Assembly (NCBI GenBank): GCA_965249685.1
Contig: CBDFMN010000003.1
Coordinates: 1,364,001 to 1,428,000 of the forward strand
DNA: 64,000 nucleotides
DNA from: RH-AL1 sp965249685
Lineage (GTDB): Bacteria; Pseudomonadota; Alphaproteobacteria; Rhizobiales; Beijerinckiaceae
Direction: 5' to 3'
The notes below the pieces were generated by a model. It saw only the letters and a list, made by a program, of their open reading frames with translations. It was not told where the DNA came from and did no database searches. Numbering within the stretch: the first letter of the stretch is position 1; the number at the start of each line of letters is the position of its first letter. This document shows positions 17,323-25,768 of this stretch, one piece after another. Both the position numbers and the translations under genes were made by a program.

Positions 17323-17967
17323 CTAGCCGCCCCGCGCGCCTCGTCCGTAGACTTGCATGAACGCGGCGACGCCCGCCTCGACCCGCAGCGGCAGGCCCGC
17401 CCGGATCGCCTCGACCTCGATCCCTAAGGAAAGCTGGAAGTTGCTGAACCCCTGCCAGAGGCCGAACAGGTGCTCGGCCGCGAGTTCGGCGTCGGCGACC
17501 TCCACCTCGCCGCGGCGCGCGGCGGCGGCGATCATGGCGGCGAGGTTCGCCCGCGTGCGTCCGGGGCCAAAGGCATAGAAGTCGGCGGCGAGGGGAGCGT
17601 GCCGCCGCAACTCGCCGGCGATCACGGCATAGAAGTCGATCGCGGGCTTGCTTGTCAGAAATTCCAGGAGGCCACGGCCGAACAACCGAAGCTGATCGCC
17701 GATTGGCAGCGCTTGGAGATCCGACGACCCCAGGGACTGAGCGGCCTCGATCCGTTCCATCTCGGCGCGGACGGCCGCCTGAAAGAGCCCCGCTTTATCG
17801 GGGTAGTGGCTGTAGACCGTGACCTTCGAGACCCCGGCCCGCGCCGCAATCGCCTCGATCGAGGTGGCTTCCACCCCATGATCCAGGAACAGGTCCCAGG
17901 CGGCCTGGACGATGGCCTCGGCCTTATGGAGATCGCGGGGGCGGCCAACGGCGCGCGTCTTTTTCAA
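17323..17967 (-). CDS. TetR/AcrR-family repressor
   Basis: 214 residues with an N-terminal HTH (AEAIVQAAWDLFLDHGVEATSIEAIAARAGVSKVTVYSHYPDKAGLFQAAV, about 16-65) and a C-terminal TetR_C-like ligand domain (ELRRHAPLAADFYAFGPGRTRANLAAMI). The start is TTG 17967, preceded by AAGGTG. It is divergent from the GFA gene across a 64-base gap holding a near-perfect dyad at 17992, so it most likely represses itself and the GFA gene. Inducer unknown. Confidence 0.9.
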   Translation of the reverse strand: MKKTRAVGRPRDLHKAEAIVQAAWDLFLDHGVEATSIEAIAARAGVSKVTVYSHYPDKAGLFQAAVRAEMERIEAAQSLGSSDLQALPIGDQLRLFGRGLLEFLTSKPAIDFYAVIAGELRRHAPLAADFYAFGPGRTRANLAAMIAAAARRGEVEVADAELAAEHLFGLWQGFSNFQLSLGIEVEAIRAGLPLRVEAGVAAFMQVYGRGARGG

Positions 17968-17991
17968 CTCGGCACCTTGACCTCGCGCATA

Positions 17992-18021
17992 CTATTACTG
18001 TACGAATACGTTCAATAATAG
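17992..18021. promoter_or_regulatory. TetR-type operator (13-bp arms)
   Basis: Arms CTATTACTGTACG and CGTTCAATAATAG flank a 4-base centre (AATA); 11 of 13 positions are complementary. It sits 10 bases before the GFA start and 24 bases from the tetR start, as expected for a shared operator. Confidence 0.75.
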
Positions 18022-18031
18022 GAGCATCACT

Positions 18032-18445
18032 ATGGCTTTTCAGGGACGATGCCTTTGCGGCGCCGTACGCTACACAGCGGCAGCGCCCGCTGTCTTCGCG
18101 GGCAATTGTTACTGCTCGGATTGCCGACGCGAAAGTGGCACCGGGCACATCACGGCGGTCGCGGTTCCGAGTGCGGCGCTGAACGTCAGCGGCCAGACGC
18201 GGGATTTCATCAAGCCGTCGGACAGCGGGCAGTCCATCCGCAACAGCTTCTGTCCCGTCTGCGCGACGACGTTGTTCACGCATCCCAGCGGTGTCCCCGG
18301 CCTGGCGCTTCTGCGCGCCGGGACGCTGGACGACCCGAGCGCGGCGGAGCCTAAGGTCAACATGTATGTCGCAAGCGCCCCCGACTGGGATAGGCCCGCC
18401 GGTGGCCTCGCGGACTTTCCAGGTATGGCGCCCGCGCGACCGTAG
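18032..18445 (+). CDS. GFA-family zinc protein (glutathione-dependent formaldehyde-activating enzyme-like)
   Basis: 137 residues with the GFA zinc-binding cysteines: CLCG at 8-11, CYCSDC (28-33), and CPVC about 75-78. GFA/Gfa proteins bind zinc and are linked to S-hydroxymethylglutathione formation, although many homologues have unknown substrates. The start context is the divergent tetR operator, suggesting induction by an electrophile or related compound. A role in formaldehyde handling is only a family-level inference. Confidence 0.85.
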   Translation: MAFQGRCLCGAVRYTAAAPAVFAGNCYCSDCRRESGTGHITAVAVPSAALNVSGQTRDFIKPSDSGQSIRNSFCPVCATTLFTHPSGVPGLALLRAGTLDDPSAAEPKVNMYVASAPDWDRPAGGLADFPGMAPARP

Positions 18446-18510
18446 CTCCAATTCCGACCCGGATTGCCGGAAATCGATCCCGCTCGCAGCCCCCTGGAGC
18501 AAGAAACCTC

Positions 18511-19326
18511 CTACAGGCTTGCCTTCTGGAAGGGCACGAACCGCGTCGGCAGGATCGGCTGCGAGCCTTCGATCTTGCGGAGGAACGAGATCGGCGGCAA
18601 CGAGGGCGTATAGGCGACGAGCGCGAGCGGCCGCTTCGGCGGCACCGGCAGGTCGCTCGGCTTGCCGTCGGACTCGGACGGCGCGGGGGCGGAATCTGCC
18701 TTGCCGGTTTCGATCGTCGCCGGACGCGTGGGTGGCGTTGGGATCTCTTTCAGCAGGAGTTCACCCGGCACAGGCTTGGGCTGTGGCGGCGGACTGTCGG
18801 GCGCACGCGGCAGCTTGGGGACGGTGGGCGCGTTGAACACCGACATCATGCCCTCGAGCTTGCCCGTCAGCGACGACAGCCCACCACCCGACGTCGCGGT
18901 TTCCGGCAGCGGCTTGAGGGTCGCGGCCGCCACCATGATGCGCGGCCCGGCCGGCACGTTGCAATCGCGGATGCCGAGGCCGATCAGCTCCGAGCCGCGC
19001 AGCACATGATAATCGCGCGTCAGCGTGCCGAGCTTGGCGCGCACCGCGGGCGGATAGGTGCCGAACAATTGGTCGGAGACGGTGTAGTTCGTGGCGTGGT
19101 TGCGCGGGTCGTAAGCCTGGTGAAATTTCAGCACCGAATTGGGATAGACGCAGACGTTGGGCAGGCTCAGCGCCATCGTGCAGGCGGAGCGGCACTCGTG
19201 CAGGCGCACCTCGCGGTTGGTCTGCCGGTAGACCTCGGTCTGCGCCGCGTATTCGTTGACGTAGCCGCCGACATCCTTGACCACCACGACGGGCGAAGGG
19301 TTGGGCGGCGGCTGCAGGTAACTCAA
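18511..19326 (-). CDS. COG3904-like protein with crotonase/ClpP-type SAC motif and proline-rich tail
   Basis: 271 residues. The N-terminal 120 residues carry VGGYVNEYAAQTEVYR, then ECRSACTMALSLP (S47) and FHQAY (H69), the pattern of COG3904-type periplasmic proteins with a ClpP/crotonase-like fold and possible Ser-His active residues. The C-terminal half is proline-rich and disordered (APDSPPPQPKPVPGE). The frame begins at TTG 19326; an in-frame TGA lies 24 bases upstream and no signal peptide is encoded, so the 5' end may be misjudged or truncated. Divergent from hemW. Confidence 0.6.
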   Translation of the reverse strand: MSYLQPPPNPSPVVVVKDVGGYVNEYAAQTEVYRQTNREVRLHECRSACTMALSLPNVCVYPNSVLKFHQAYDPRNHATNYTVSDQLFGTYPPAVRAKLGTLTRDYHVLRGSELIGLGIRDCNVPAGPRIMVAAATLKPLPETATSGGGLSSLTGKLEGMMSVFNAPTVPKLPRAPDSPPPQPKPVPGELLLKEIPTPPTRPATIETGKADSAPAPSESDGKPSDLPVPPKRPLALVAYTPSLPPISFLRKIEGSQPILPTRFVPFQKASL

Positions 19327-19488
19327 CGCGGGGTTCCGTGTTCTGCGTCAGGGATGGCGTGCCTTAGCATTGTCTGAAAACGTGGTGAACGCATTGTTAA
19401 CACCCGACGTGCCACGTTGGCGTCACGATGGGACGCTGCTCCGCCGGTATGGCGTGACTTGGGCGTCGCCGCATGCGACAGGGCACCC

Positions 19489-20658
19489 ATGGCCAGTCAA
19501 CTCTACAAAGCAGCCAATCCGGGTTTCGCGGTCTACGTGCATTGGCCGTTCTGCCTGTCGAAATGCCCCTACTGCGACTTCAACAGCCACGTGCGCTCGG
19601 CACCGGTGGACGAGGCGCGCTTCGTCGCGGCGTTCCGCACGGAACTAGCGCACCGCGCCAAACTGACAAAGGGGCGTACCGTCTCCTCCATCTTCTTCGG
19701 CGGCGGCACGCCGTCGCTGATGAAGCCAGGCACGGTCGCCGCCATCCTCGACGCTATCGCCGCCAACTGGAGCGTCGATCCGCACGCGGAAGTGACGCTG
19801 GAGGCGAATCCGACCAGCGTCGAGGCGAACCGCTTCACCGGCTACCGCACCGCTGGGGTCAACCGCGTGTCGCTCGGCGTTCAGGCGATGAACGACGCCG
19901 ACCTGAAGGCGCTCGGTCGTCTGCACACGGCGGCGGAAGCCATGAACGCGCTGAAGATCGCCGGCTCGATCTTCGAGCGCTACTCGTTCGACCTGATCTA
20001 TGCCCGCCCCAACCAGAGCGTCGCGGCCTGGCGCACGGAGCTGCTCAGCGGCATTGAACGGGCGCGCGGGCACATGTCGCTCTACCAGCTGACGATCGAG
20101 CCCGACACGATGTTCGAGCGGCTACGCAACGCCGGCAAGCTGATCGTTCCTTCGCCGGACGCCGCGCGCGACCTGTGGGACGTGACGCAGGAGGTCATGA
20201 ACACCGCGGGGCTGCCAGCCTACGAGATCTCCAACCACGCCCGGCCCGGCGCGGAGAGCCGACACAACCTCATCTATTGGCGCTACGGCGAATATGTTGG
20301 CGTCGGGCCTGGAGCGCACGGCCGCATCGCCACGCCGAAGGGCCGCCGCGCACACGCGACCGAACCGCATCCCGAAATGTGGCTGACGGTGGTGGAGACC
20401 GACAGCCACGGCCTCGTCGAGGATGAACTTCTCTCGACGGAGGAACAGGGCGACGAGTTCCTGCTGATGGGCTTGCGCCTCGCCGAGGGTATCGAGCCGA
20501 CGCAATTTGAGGCGCTGTCGGGCCGTATGCTCGACCGTAGCCGCGTCTCCTCCTTAATGGAGGACGGCATGGTGGAATTGACACCCTTCGGTCGGCTGCG
20601 GGTCAGCGCCGCAGGCTTCCCCTTGCTCGACGCCGTAGTGGCCGACCTCGCAGCGTAG
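19489..20658 (+). CDS. hemW: HemW-type radical SAM heme chaperone
   Basis: 389 residues. The radical SAM [4Fe-4S] triad is C22-x3-C26-x2-C29 (CLSKCPYC), followed by the FNSH signature and GGGTPS (71-76). The C29-D-F-N-S sequence, where HemN has a fourth cysteine pattern, points to HemW (heme chaperone) rather than oxygen-independent coproporphyrinogen oxidase. The C-terminal region has GVGPGAHGR and the HemN_C winged element (FLLMGLRLAEGIE, about 325). The ATG at 19489 gives the normal N-terminus. In many genomes it follows rdgB. Confidence 0.92.
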   Translation: MASQLYKAANPGFAVYVHWPFCLSKCPYCDFNSHVRSAPVDEARFVAAFRTELAHRAKLTKGRTVSSIFFGGGTPSLMKPGTVAAILDAIAANWSVDPHAEVTLEANPTSVEANRFTGYRTAGVNRVSLGVQAMNDADLKALGRLHTAAEAMNALKIAGSIFERYSFDLIYARPNQSVAAWRTELLSGIERARGHMSLYQLTIEPDTMFERLRNAGKLIVPSPDAARDLWDVTQEVMNTAGLPAYEISNHARPGAESRHNLIYWRYGEYVGVGPGAHGRIATPKGRRAHATEPHPEMWLTVVETDSHGLVEDELLSTEEQGDEFLLMGLRLAEGIEPTQFEALSGRMLDRSRVSSLMEDGMVELTPFGRLRVSAAGFPLLDAVVADLAA

Positions 20659-20755
20659 AGGACAGGACGTTGCTGCCGGATCGCTGCACAGTGGATATCC
20701 CGGTGTTCCTGCGCTCGTCATCGTGAGTGGAGCAAGTCGGAAGGCGGCCGTTGCT

Positions 20756-22063
20756 CTAGCCGATCGCACCGAGCAGCCTGAACCAGACGTAGTCGAGCGG
20801 CACCAGCACGGCGAAGGTGATGGTGGCGAGGACGAGGCACAGCTTGGTGCCGTCGCGGACGGCGACGCCGCCCATGCCCATCGCGACGACGATGGGTGAG
20901 GCCTGGTAGGGCAGCAGCGGCGTGGCATAGCCGATGACCTGGATCATCAGGGCCGTGAGGAGCGGAAAGCCGGAGCCATGCGCCAGGCGGTCGCCGAGCG
21001 GGGTGATCAGCGCCGGCACGCTGCTCGCCGTGACGACAAAGTTCAAGGTCGAGGTCAGTCCGACGATGGCGGCAAAATCCAGCCCCGGACGCGAGGGATC
21101 GAGCGGCATCACGGCCAACAGCGCGCGCCCGAGCCTGTCGCTCAGGCCGGTGGCGCTGACCACGGCGGCAAGCCCGAGGATGCCGGCAATGTAGAGGCAC
21201 GTGCGGATGTTGACCCCGGTGGCGAACTCCTCCCCGCTCACGAAACCGATGCGCGGGAGCAGGCACAGGCAGGCGGAGGCGAGCGCCACCCAAGCCGGCG
21301 GGATGCCGTGCAGCGAATCCGTCATCCACAGCCCGAGCGTGGCCAGAAGCAACGCGCAGAGCCGGCGCTCCTCGCCGCTCCACGGCGTCGCCTTGAGCGG
21401 AGCCGCAGCGGGCCGTGGCCGCGCGGGAAACAGCCACACGATGCAGGCCACCAAGACCGCCCCTTTGAGCAGGCCGAGCACCGGCCCATGCAGCAGGAGG
21501 TAGGGCAAGTAGGCGAAGTGCAGGCCAAAGGCGCGGTCCGCCGCACCGGTCATGACGAGGTTGGGCACGTTCGAGGGCAGGATGCTTGCGGAAAGCTGAA
21601 ACGTGCCGAAGCCGACCGCGAGCGCGAGCCCGATCTGCCCGCGGCCACCCTCCTCCAGGCCGGCTTGCCGCGCGAGGGCCAGGATGATCGGCATGAGCAG
21701 CGCGATGCGTCCCATGTTGGAGGGCATCACGAAGGCCAGTGCGTAGGTTACGAGGACGACGAGCCCGACCATGCGCGGCCACGATGTCGTCACGTGCGCG
21801 GCAAGCACCGTCGCGATCCGATCGGCGAGCCCCACCTTGCGGATTGCGACGCCGAGCACGAAGCCGCTGAGGATGAGCCAGAACGCGGGCGAAGAGAAGC
21901 CGGCGAAGATCGCCTCGTTCGGCGCCAGGTGGAGCACCGTGGTCGCCGTGAAGAACAGGAGCGCGACGAGGTATTCCGGCAGCCGCGCTGTCGCCCATAG
22001 GACGATCGTTATCCCGCAAACGAGCGCGGCGAGCAGCAGGTTAGAGTCCGGCGAGAGGGACAT
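20756..22063 (-). CDS. SLC13/DASS-type anion:Na+ symporter family permease
   Basis: 435 residues with about 11-12 membrane helices, evident as repeated hydrophobic blocks. Landmarks are the first repeat's FVMPSNMGRIALLMPIILALA and LSASILPSNVPNLV, and the second repeat's FVVTASSVPALITPL (SNT-like substrate/sodium motifs of this superfamily) and LPYQASPIVVAMGMG. Members import dicarboxylates, citrate or sulfate; the substrate cannot be chosen here. It stands between the hemW end (convergent) and the LpoA-like gene on the same strand, 34 bases downstream of the latter. Confidence 0.82.
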   Translation of the reverse strand: MSLSPDSNLLLAALVCGITIVLWATARLPEYLVALLFFTATTVLHLAPNEAIFAGFSSPAFWLILSGFVLGVAIRKVGLADRIATVLAAHVTTSWPRMVGLVVLVTYALAFVMPSNMGRIALLMPIILALARQAGLEEGGRGQIGLALAVGFGTFQLSASILPSNVPNLVMTGAADRAFGLHFAYLPYLLLHGPVLGLLKGAVLVACIVWLFPARPRPAAAPLKATPWSGEERRLCALLLATLGLWMTDSLHGIPPAWVALASACLCLLPRIGFVSGEEFATGVNIRTCLYIAGILGLAAVVSATGLSDRLGRALLAVMPLDPSRPGLDFAAIVGLTSTLNFVVTASSVPALITPLGDRLAHGSGFPLLTALMIQVIGYATPLLPYQASPIVVAMGMGGVAVRDGTKLCLVLATITFAVLVPLDYVWFRLLGAIG

Positions 22064-22096
22064 GCGACGCCCGGAGCCAGCTGCGCCCAGCGCGCG

Positions 22097-23362
22097 TCAG
22101 GTCGCCGAGGACCCTGCCAAGGTCTTCGGCGCTGGGCTGACCGGCGCGGCGCTACCGCCGTTGATTTGCAGCACTGCCAGCCCCCGGTCGTTGAGTCCGT
22201 CGGGTCGGAAGCGGAACACGCCATCGGTTCCGTTGAACCCCGATTTACCGAGCAGGACATTGTCGGAGAAGCGCTGGGACCCCTGCGTCTTGGCGAGGGC
22301 GGCCGCCAGCAGCACGGCGTCGAAGGAGAGCGTCGCGATGCGTGTCGGGTCGATATTATATTTGGAGCGGTACCGCTGCGCGAACGCGTTGAAGCCGCCG
22401 TTGTCGGGAGCGGCGAACCAGGCGCCCTGCAAGGCCGGCAAGCTGAGCACCCGCGCGTCGTTCCACAGGCCCGTTCCGAGGATCTGCACCTTTTTGCCAT
22501 CGATGCCGTTCGCCGCAAGCGCCTCGGACATCGCGCCCATGGCGTCGGCCTGCTCCGGGATGAACAGCGAATCGATCCCGTCTCCGAGAGCCGCGACCTT
22601 CTTGACGGACGCGGCCAGCGTCTGCGGCGTGTAATGCTCGATCGTCTGCACGCGTAGACTCTTCTTCGCCGCCTCCTGCTGGAACTCGGCGTCGGCCACG
22701 CGGCCATAGTCGTTGTCGGGGATCAACGCGGCGATCGACTTCTTGCCCTTGGCGGCCGCGTAATCGACGATGCGGTCGACGTAGCTCTCGATGAGGAAGG
22801 AGAGAAGGTACGAGCCACGAGAAGCGGTCGAGGTATCGGTGGAAAAGGCGATCATCGGCTTGGCGGCGCCGCGCGCGACCTTGCCGACCTCGCGCACGTC
22901 GGGCGCGAAGAGCGGCCCTACGAACAGTTCCGCCCCATCGCTCAGGGCGAGTTGCGCGGCGGCGCGCGCGCCATCGGGGTTGGAATGGTCGTCCTTGACC
23001 AAGAGGGTCAGGTCCGTGCTGCCGGATTCGTTCAAGGCGAGTTCGGCGGCGTTGCGCAAGGATTGGCCGACCAGGCTCGGCTGTCCGTTCGCCGACGTGA
23101 GAGGCAGCACGAGCGCCACTTTGACGGGCCCGCTGCCGATCGTGTCGCCCAGCGGCGTGGCAAGGCTGCTGCCGGGAAGCGGCTGCGTGTCCACCTTACC
23201 CACGGGCGCGTTGGCGGAGACGTCGGCGTCACTCCCGAGCTTTCCGACAGTGCCGACGGTCGACCCGCAGGCTGCAAGCGTGCCCGCAAGCCCCGCGAGA
23301 AGGGCCAGGTGCAAGGTGCCTCCCGTGAACCGCCGCGCCCTCAAGGATCGATGTGCCCGCAC
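22097..23362 (-). CDS. LpoA-like penicillin-binding-protein activator lipoprotein
   Basis: 421 residues. A lipoprotein signal (RRFTGGTLHLALLAGLAGTLAAC, lipobox LAAC) is followed by a periplasmic-binding type I fold: VKVALVLPLTSANGQPSLVGQSLRNAAELALNE, then GAELFVGPLFAPDVREV and KKSIAALIPDNDYGR, with the C-terminal lobe to NDRGLAVLQINGG. It is divergent from rsmI-yraN, the same neighbourhood as lpoA in proteobacteria, where LpoA activates PBP1a from the outer membrane. The GTG at 23362 is preferred over TTG 23446, whose extra residues precede the signal peptide. Confidence 0.85.
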   Translation of the reverse strand: MRAHRSLRARRFTGGTLHLALLAGLAGTLAACGSTVGTVGKLGSDADVSANAPVGKVDTQPLPGSSLATPLGDTIGSGPVKVALVLPLTSANGQPSLVGQSLRNAAELALNESGSTDLTLLVKDDHSNPDGARAAAQLALSDGAELFVGPLFAPDVREVGKVARGAAKPMIAFSTDTSTASRGSYLLSFLIESYVDRIVDYAAAKGKKSIAALIPDNDYGRVADAEFQQEAAKKSLRVQTIEHYTPQTLAASVKKVAALGDGIDSLFIPEQADAMGAMSEALAANGIDGKKVQILGTGLWNDARVLSLPALQGAWFAAPDNGGFNAFAQRYRSKYNIDPTRIATLSFDAVLLAAALAKTQGSQRFSDNVLLGKSGFNGTDGVFRFRPDGLNDRGLAVLQINGGSAAPVSPAPKTLAGSSAT

Positions 23363-23547
23363 TAGATTGCCACCTCCGCCCGAAGCTGTCACGCGCCGAG
23401 CGACGCGATCAGACCCCCATCTTAACAGTTTGAGACGTAACGCCAAGGGAGACGCAAAGGTCGCATCGTGCGTCCGGCAGTGCGGCTGACCTTGCGGAAG
23501 ACGGGCAAAGCTGGTGCGGTGGCGGCCCTAGCAACAGGACGGCCCCC

Positions 23548-24471
23548 TTGCCCGAACCGCAGCCCCGCCCGCCTGGCGCGCGTGCCTTCACCGTCTTCGG
23601 CGCGCGCATCGAGGCCAAAGCGATCGATTCCGGGCTCCATGTGGTGGCCACACCGATCGGCAACCTGGGCGACGTCTCGCTGCGAGCCCTGGCGACGCTC
23701 GCCGCGGCGGACGGCGTCCTGGCGGAGGACACGCGCGTCACGCGGACCCTGCTTTCCCACTATGGCATCACCACACCCCTGTCCGCCTACCATGAGCACA
23801 ATGCCGACCAGGTGCGGCCGCAGATCCTTGCGCGCCTTGAGGCCGGGGGTGCCCTCGCGCTGGTCTCGGATGCCGGCACGCCGCTCGTATCGGACCCCGG
23901 CTTCCGCCTCGTCGGCGACTCGCTCGCACGTGGGATCGACGTCAAGGCGCTCCCCGGCGCCTCCGCCGTGCTGGCCGGCCTCGTCGTCGCCGGCCTGCCG
24001 ACGGATCGCTTTTTCTTCGAGGGGTTCCTGCCGTCGAAAAGCGGCGCACGTCGACAGCGCATCGCCGAACTCGCGTCGGTGCCCGGAACCCTGGTGTTCT
24101 TCGAGTCGCCCCGCCGCGTCGCCGCCGCGGTCGAGGACCTCGCCGCCGTGCTGGGGGCGCGTGAGGCGGCGATGGCGCGCGAGCTGACCAAGATGTTCGA
24201 GACGGTGCGCCGCGGCTCTCTTTCGGCCCTTGCCGCCGCACTCGCCGCCGAGGAGCCGCCGCGCGGCGAAATCGTGCTGCTGGTCGGACCGCCGGGCGCG
24301 GGGCCCTCCCTCGACGCGGAGGCTCTCGACGCCAAGCTCCGGGCCGCGCTGCAAACGCTGTCCGTCAAAGACGCCGCCTCCGTCGTCTCCGCCGAGACAG
24401 GTCAACCGCGCCGCAAGGTCTATGCGCGCGCCGTGGAACTGGCCGCCAGCGATGCGCCCCACCCGCGCTGA
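23548..24471 (+). CDS. rsmI: 16S rRNA (cytidine-1402-2'-O)-methyltransferase
   Basis: 307 residues. Uses SAM to methylate the ribose of C1402 in the decoding centre. Seen: LHVVATPIGNLGDVSLRALATL (SAM-site opening), AEDTRVTRTLLSHYGI, LVSDAGTPLVSDPGFRLV, the LPGASAVLAGLVVAGLPTDRFFFEGFLP core, FFESPRR, and a C-terminal helical extension ending KVYARAVELA. The start TTG 23548 is the nearest usable codon. Its end overlaps yraN by 20 bases. Confidence 0.96.
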   Translation: MPEPQPRPPGARAFTVFGARIEAKAIDSGLHVVATPIGNLGDVSLRALATLAAADGVLAEDTRVTRTLLSHYGITTPLSAYHEHNADQVRPQILARLEAGGALALVSDAGTPLVSDPGFRLVGDSLARGIDVKALPGASAVLAGLVVAGLPTDRFFFEGFLPSKSGARRQRIAELASVPGTLVFFESPRRVAAAVEDLAAVLGAREAAMARELTKMFETVRRGSLSALAAALAAEEPPRGEIVLLVGPPGAGPSLDAEALDAKLRAALQTLSVKDAASVVSAETGQPRRKVYARAVELAASDAPHPR

Positions 24472-24829
24472 CCGGCGGCGCGCCTATCGCGCCGGCCATG
24501 GAGCGGAATGGGCGGCCCTGCTGTACCTGCGTTGCAAGGGCTACCGCATCCTCGCGCGGCGGTTCACCGTAAAGGGGGGCGAGATCGACATCATCGCGCA
24601 GCGCGGCGAGGCGCTCGCCTTCGTCGAAGTCAAGCTGCGGGCGACGCGCGCCGAGGCCCAGGTCGCCATCAATGCCGCAAAGCGCCGCCGCATGGCCCGC
24701 GCCGCCCGCGTCTTCCTGGCGTCGAGGAGAGATGCGGCAGGCCTGACCTGGCGCGCCGACGCGATCTTCCTCGCGCCCTGGCGCTGGCCGCTGCACGTTC
24801 CCGCGGTCTTCGATCTGGACCTGTGGTGA
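24452..24829 (+). CDS. yraN: YraN/UPF0102 family endonuclease-like protein
   Basis: 125 residues of the UPF0102 family with a restriction-endonuclease-like core: G.GAEWAALLYLRCKGYRILARRF, then the catalytic-like G-E-I-D-I-I (KGGEIDIIAQRG) and FVEVKLR (E-x-K). The acidic and lysine positions match a PD-(D/E)xK active site. Function is unproven, but it is regularly adjacent to rsmI. The ATG at 24452 lies inside the rsmI end, indicating coupled translation. Confidence 0.93.
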   Translation: MRPTRADRRRAYRAGHGAEWAALLYLRCKGYRILARRFTVKGGEIDIIAQRGEALAFVEVKLRATRAEAQVAINAAKRRRMARAARVFLASRRDAAGLTWRADAIFLAPWRWPLHVPAVFDLDLW

Positions 24830-25070
24830 TAGGGCGGCGGAGCCATTCCCTCCCTGCCGGCATGGCACCGGTTCGAAGCGACGTCACCGCACCTCCGACG
24901 GCGCGCGACCACAAATTGACTTCGCGCGCGTCTTCCCCCTATAAGCCGCAGCAATCGAACGGTGTCGGATGCGCCTTCCGCGGCCCCGGCCCTGCTTGCG
25001 TTTTTCAATGACAAGTGCGGCCTCGATGGTGCGTGGCGACCTCGCCGCGCGAGTCGCGATGGAGTGAGAC
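24830..25070. other. non-coding region with the rpmH promoter
   Basis: About 240 bases between yraN and rpmH. No gene is supported; it holds the promoter at 24916 and an untranslated leader of about 120 bases ahead of rpmH. Confidence 0.6.
24916..24944 (+). promoter_or_regulatory. sigma-70 promoter of rpmH-rnpA
   Basis: TTGACT (24916-24921) and CTATAA (24939-24944) are 17 bases apart, an excellent match to the alphaproteobacterial housekeeping consensus. It is the best promoter I could find in the window, fitting a ribosomal-protein operon. Confidence 0.75.
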
Positions 25071-25205
25071 GTGAAACGGACCTATCAACCTTCGAAGATC
25101 GTGCGGAAGCGTCGCCACGGGTTTCGTGCCCGCATGGAAACCGTCGGTGGTCGTCGCGTCATCGCGGCGCGCCGCGCGCGTGGCCGCAAGCGCCTCTCGG
25201 CCTGA
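25071..25205 (+). CDS. rpmH: 50S ribosomal protein L34
   Basis: 44 residues, a complete L34: MKRTYQPSKIVRKRRHGFRARM onward to the end ARGRKRLSA. Very basic, as usual. The start is GTG at 25071. It begins the classic rpmH-rnpA-yidC order near which replication origins sit in many bacteria, though no DnaA boxes or dnaA are here. It is too short to be picked up by many gene finders. Confidence 0.97.
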   Translation: MKRTYQPSKIVRKRRHGFRARMETVGGRRVIAARRARGRKRLSA

Positions 25206-25236
25206 AGGCTCGGTGCGGGGGTCGGAAGGGCCGCCC

Positions 25237-25716
25237 ATGAGAAAGGGTTGCGCGATGCGGGACCCCATTGGGGAGCACGACGAGCAGGCGGGAAAGCCCG
25301 TCAGCCAAAAGGTCTCTGCCACGATCGGCCGACTCAGGCGCCGCGCCGACTTTTTACGCGCGGCCAAGGGCAAGCGGTGGCATGGCAAGGCCTTCAGCCT
25401 GCAGGCGCATATCGACGGCGACAGCGGCGGCGCGCCGCGTATCGGACTCACCGTGACCAAGAAGGTCGGCAATGCTGTCGTTCGTAACCGGGCCCGCCGG
25501 CGCCTTCGCGAGGCGGTCCGCCTGCATCCCAACCTTCCCGCGCGCAACGGGAACGATTATGTGCTGATCGCCCGCATCGAGGCGGTCCGCCTTTCCTTTT
25601 CGGCTCTCCAGGACGATCTCGCCCAGGCATTGCGGAGTGTCCATGCTCGCGGACGTCCGCCGGGCAAGGCTCTGCGAAGTGGCCGCGCCGATAGAGACGG
25701 GCGACGCGACGGCTAA
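25237..25716 (+). CDS. rnpA: ribonuclease P protein component
   Basis: 159 residues. The RNase P protein subunit assists the catalytic RNA in trimming tRNA 5' leaders. Core motif seen: GRLRRRADFLRAAKGKRW at the start of the domain, then RIGLTVTKKVGNAVVRNRARRRLREAVRL, the RNR signature. The N-terminal 30 residues before the domain and the C-terminal arginine-rich tail are variable. The ATG at 25237 has a GGAAGG motif upstream; 25255 is an alternative. A hydrophobic frame after it belongs to the yidC leader, so no yidD gene is present between. Confidence 0.93.
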   Translation: MRKGCAMRDPIGEHDEQAGKPVSQKVSATIGRLRRRADFLRAAKGKRWHGKAFSLQAHIDGDSGGAPRIGLTVTKKVGNAVVRNRARRRLREAVRLHPNLPARNGNDYVLIARIEAVRLSFSALQDDLAQALRSVHARGRPPGKALRSGRADRDGRRDG

Positions 25717-25768
25717 GACGGCGCCGGCAATCCAGGCCGCAAGAGTTGAGAAGGACGAGGCTCCGGCC

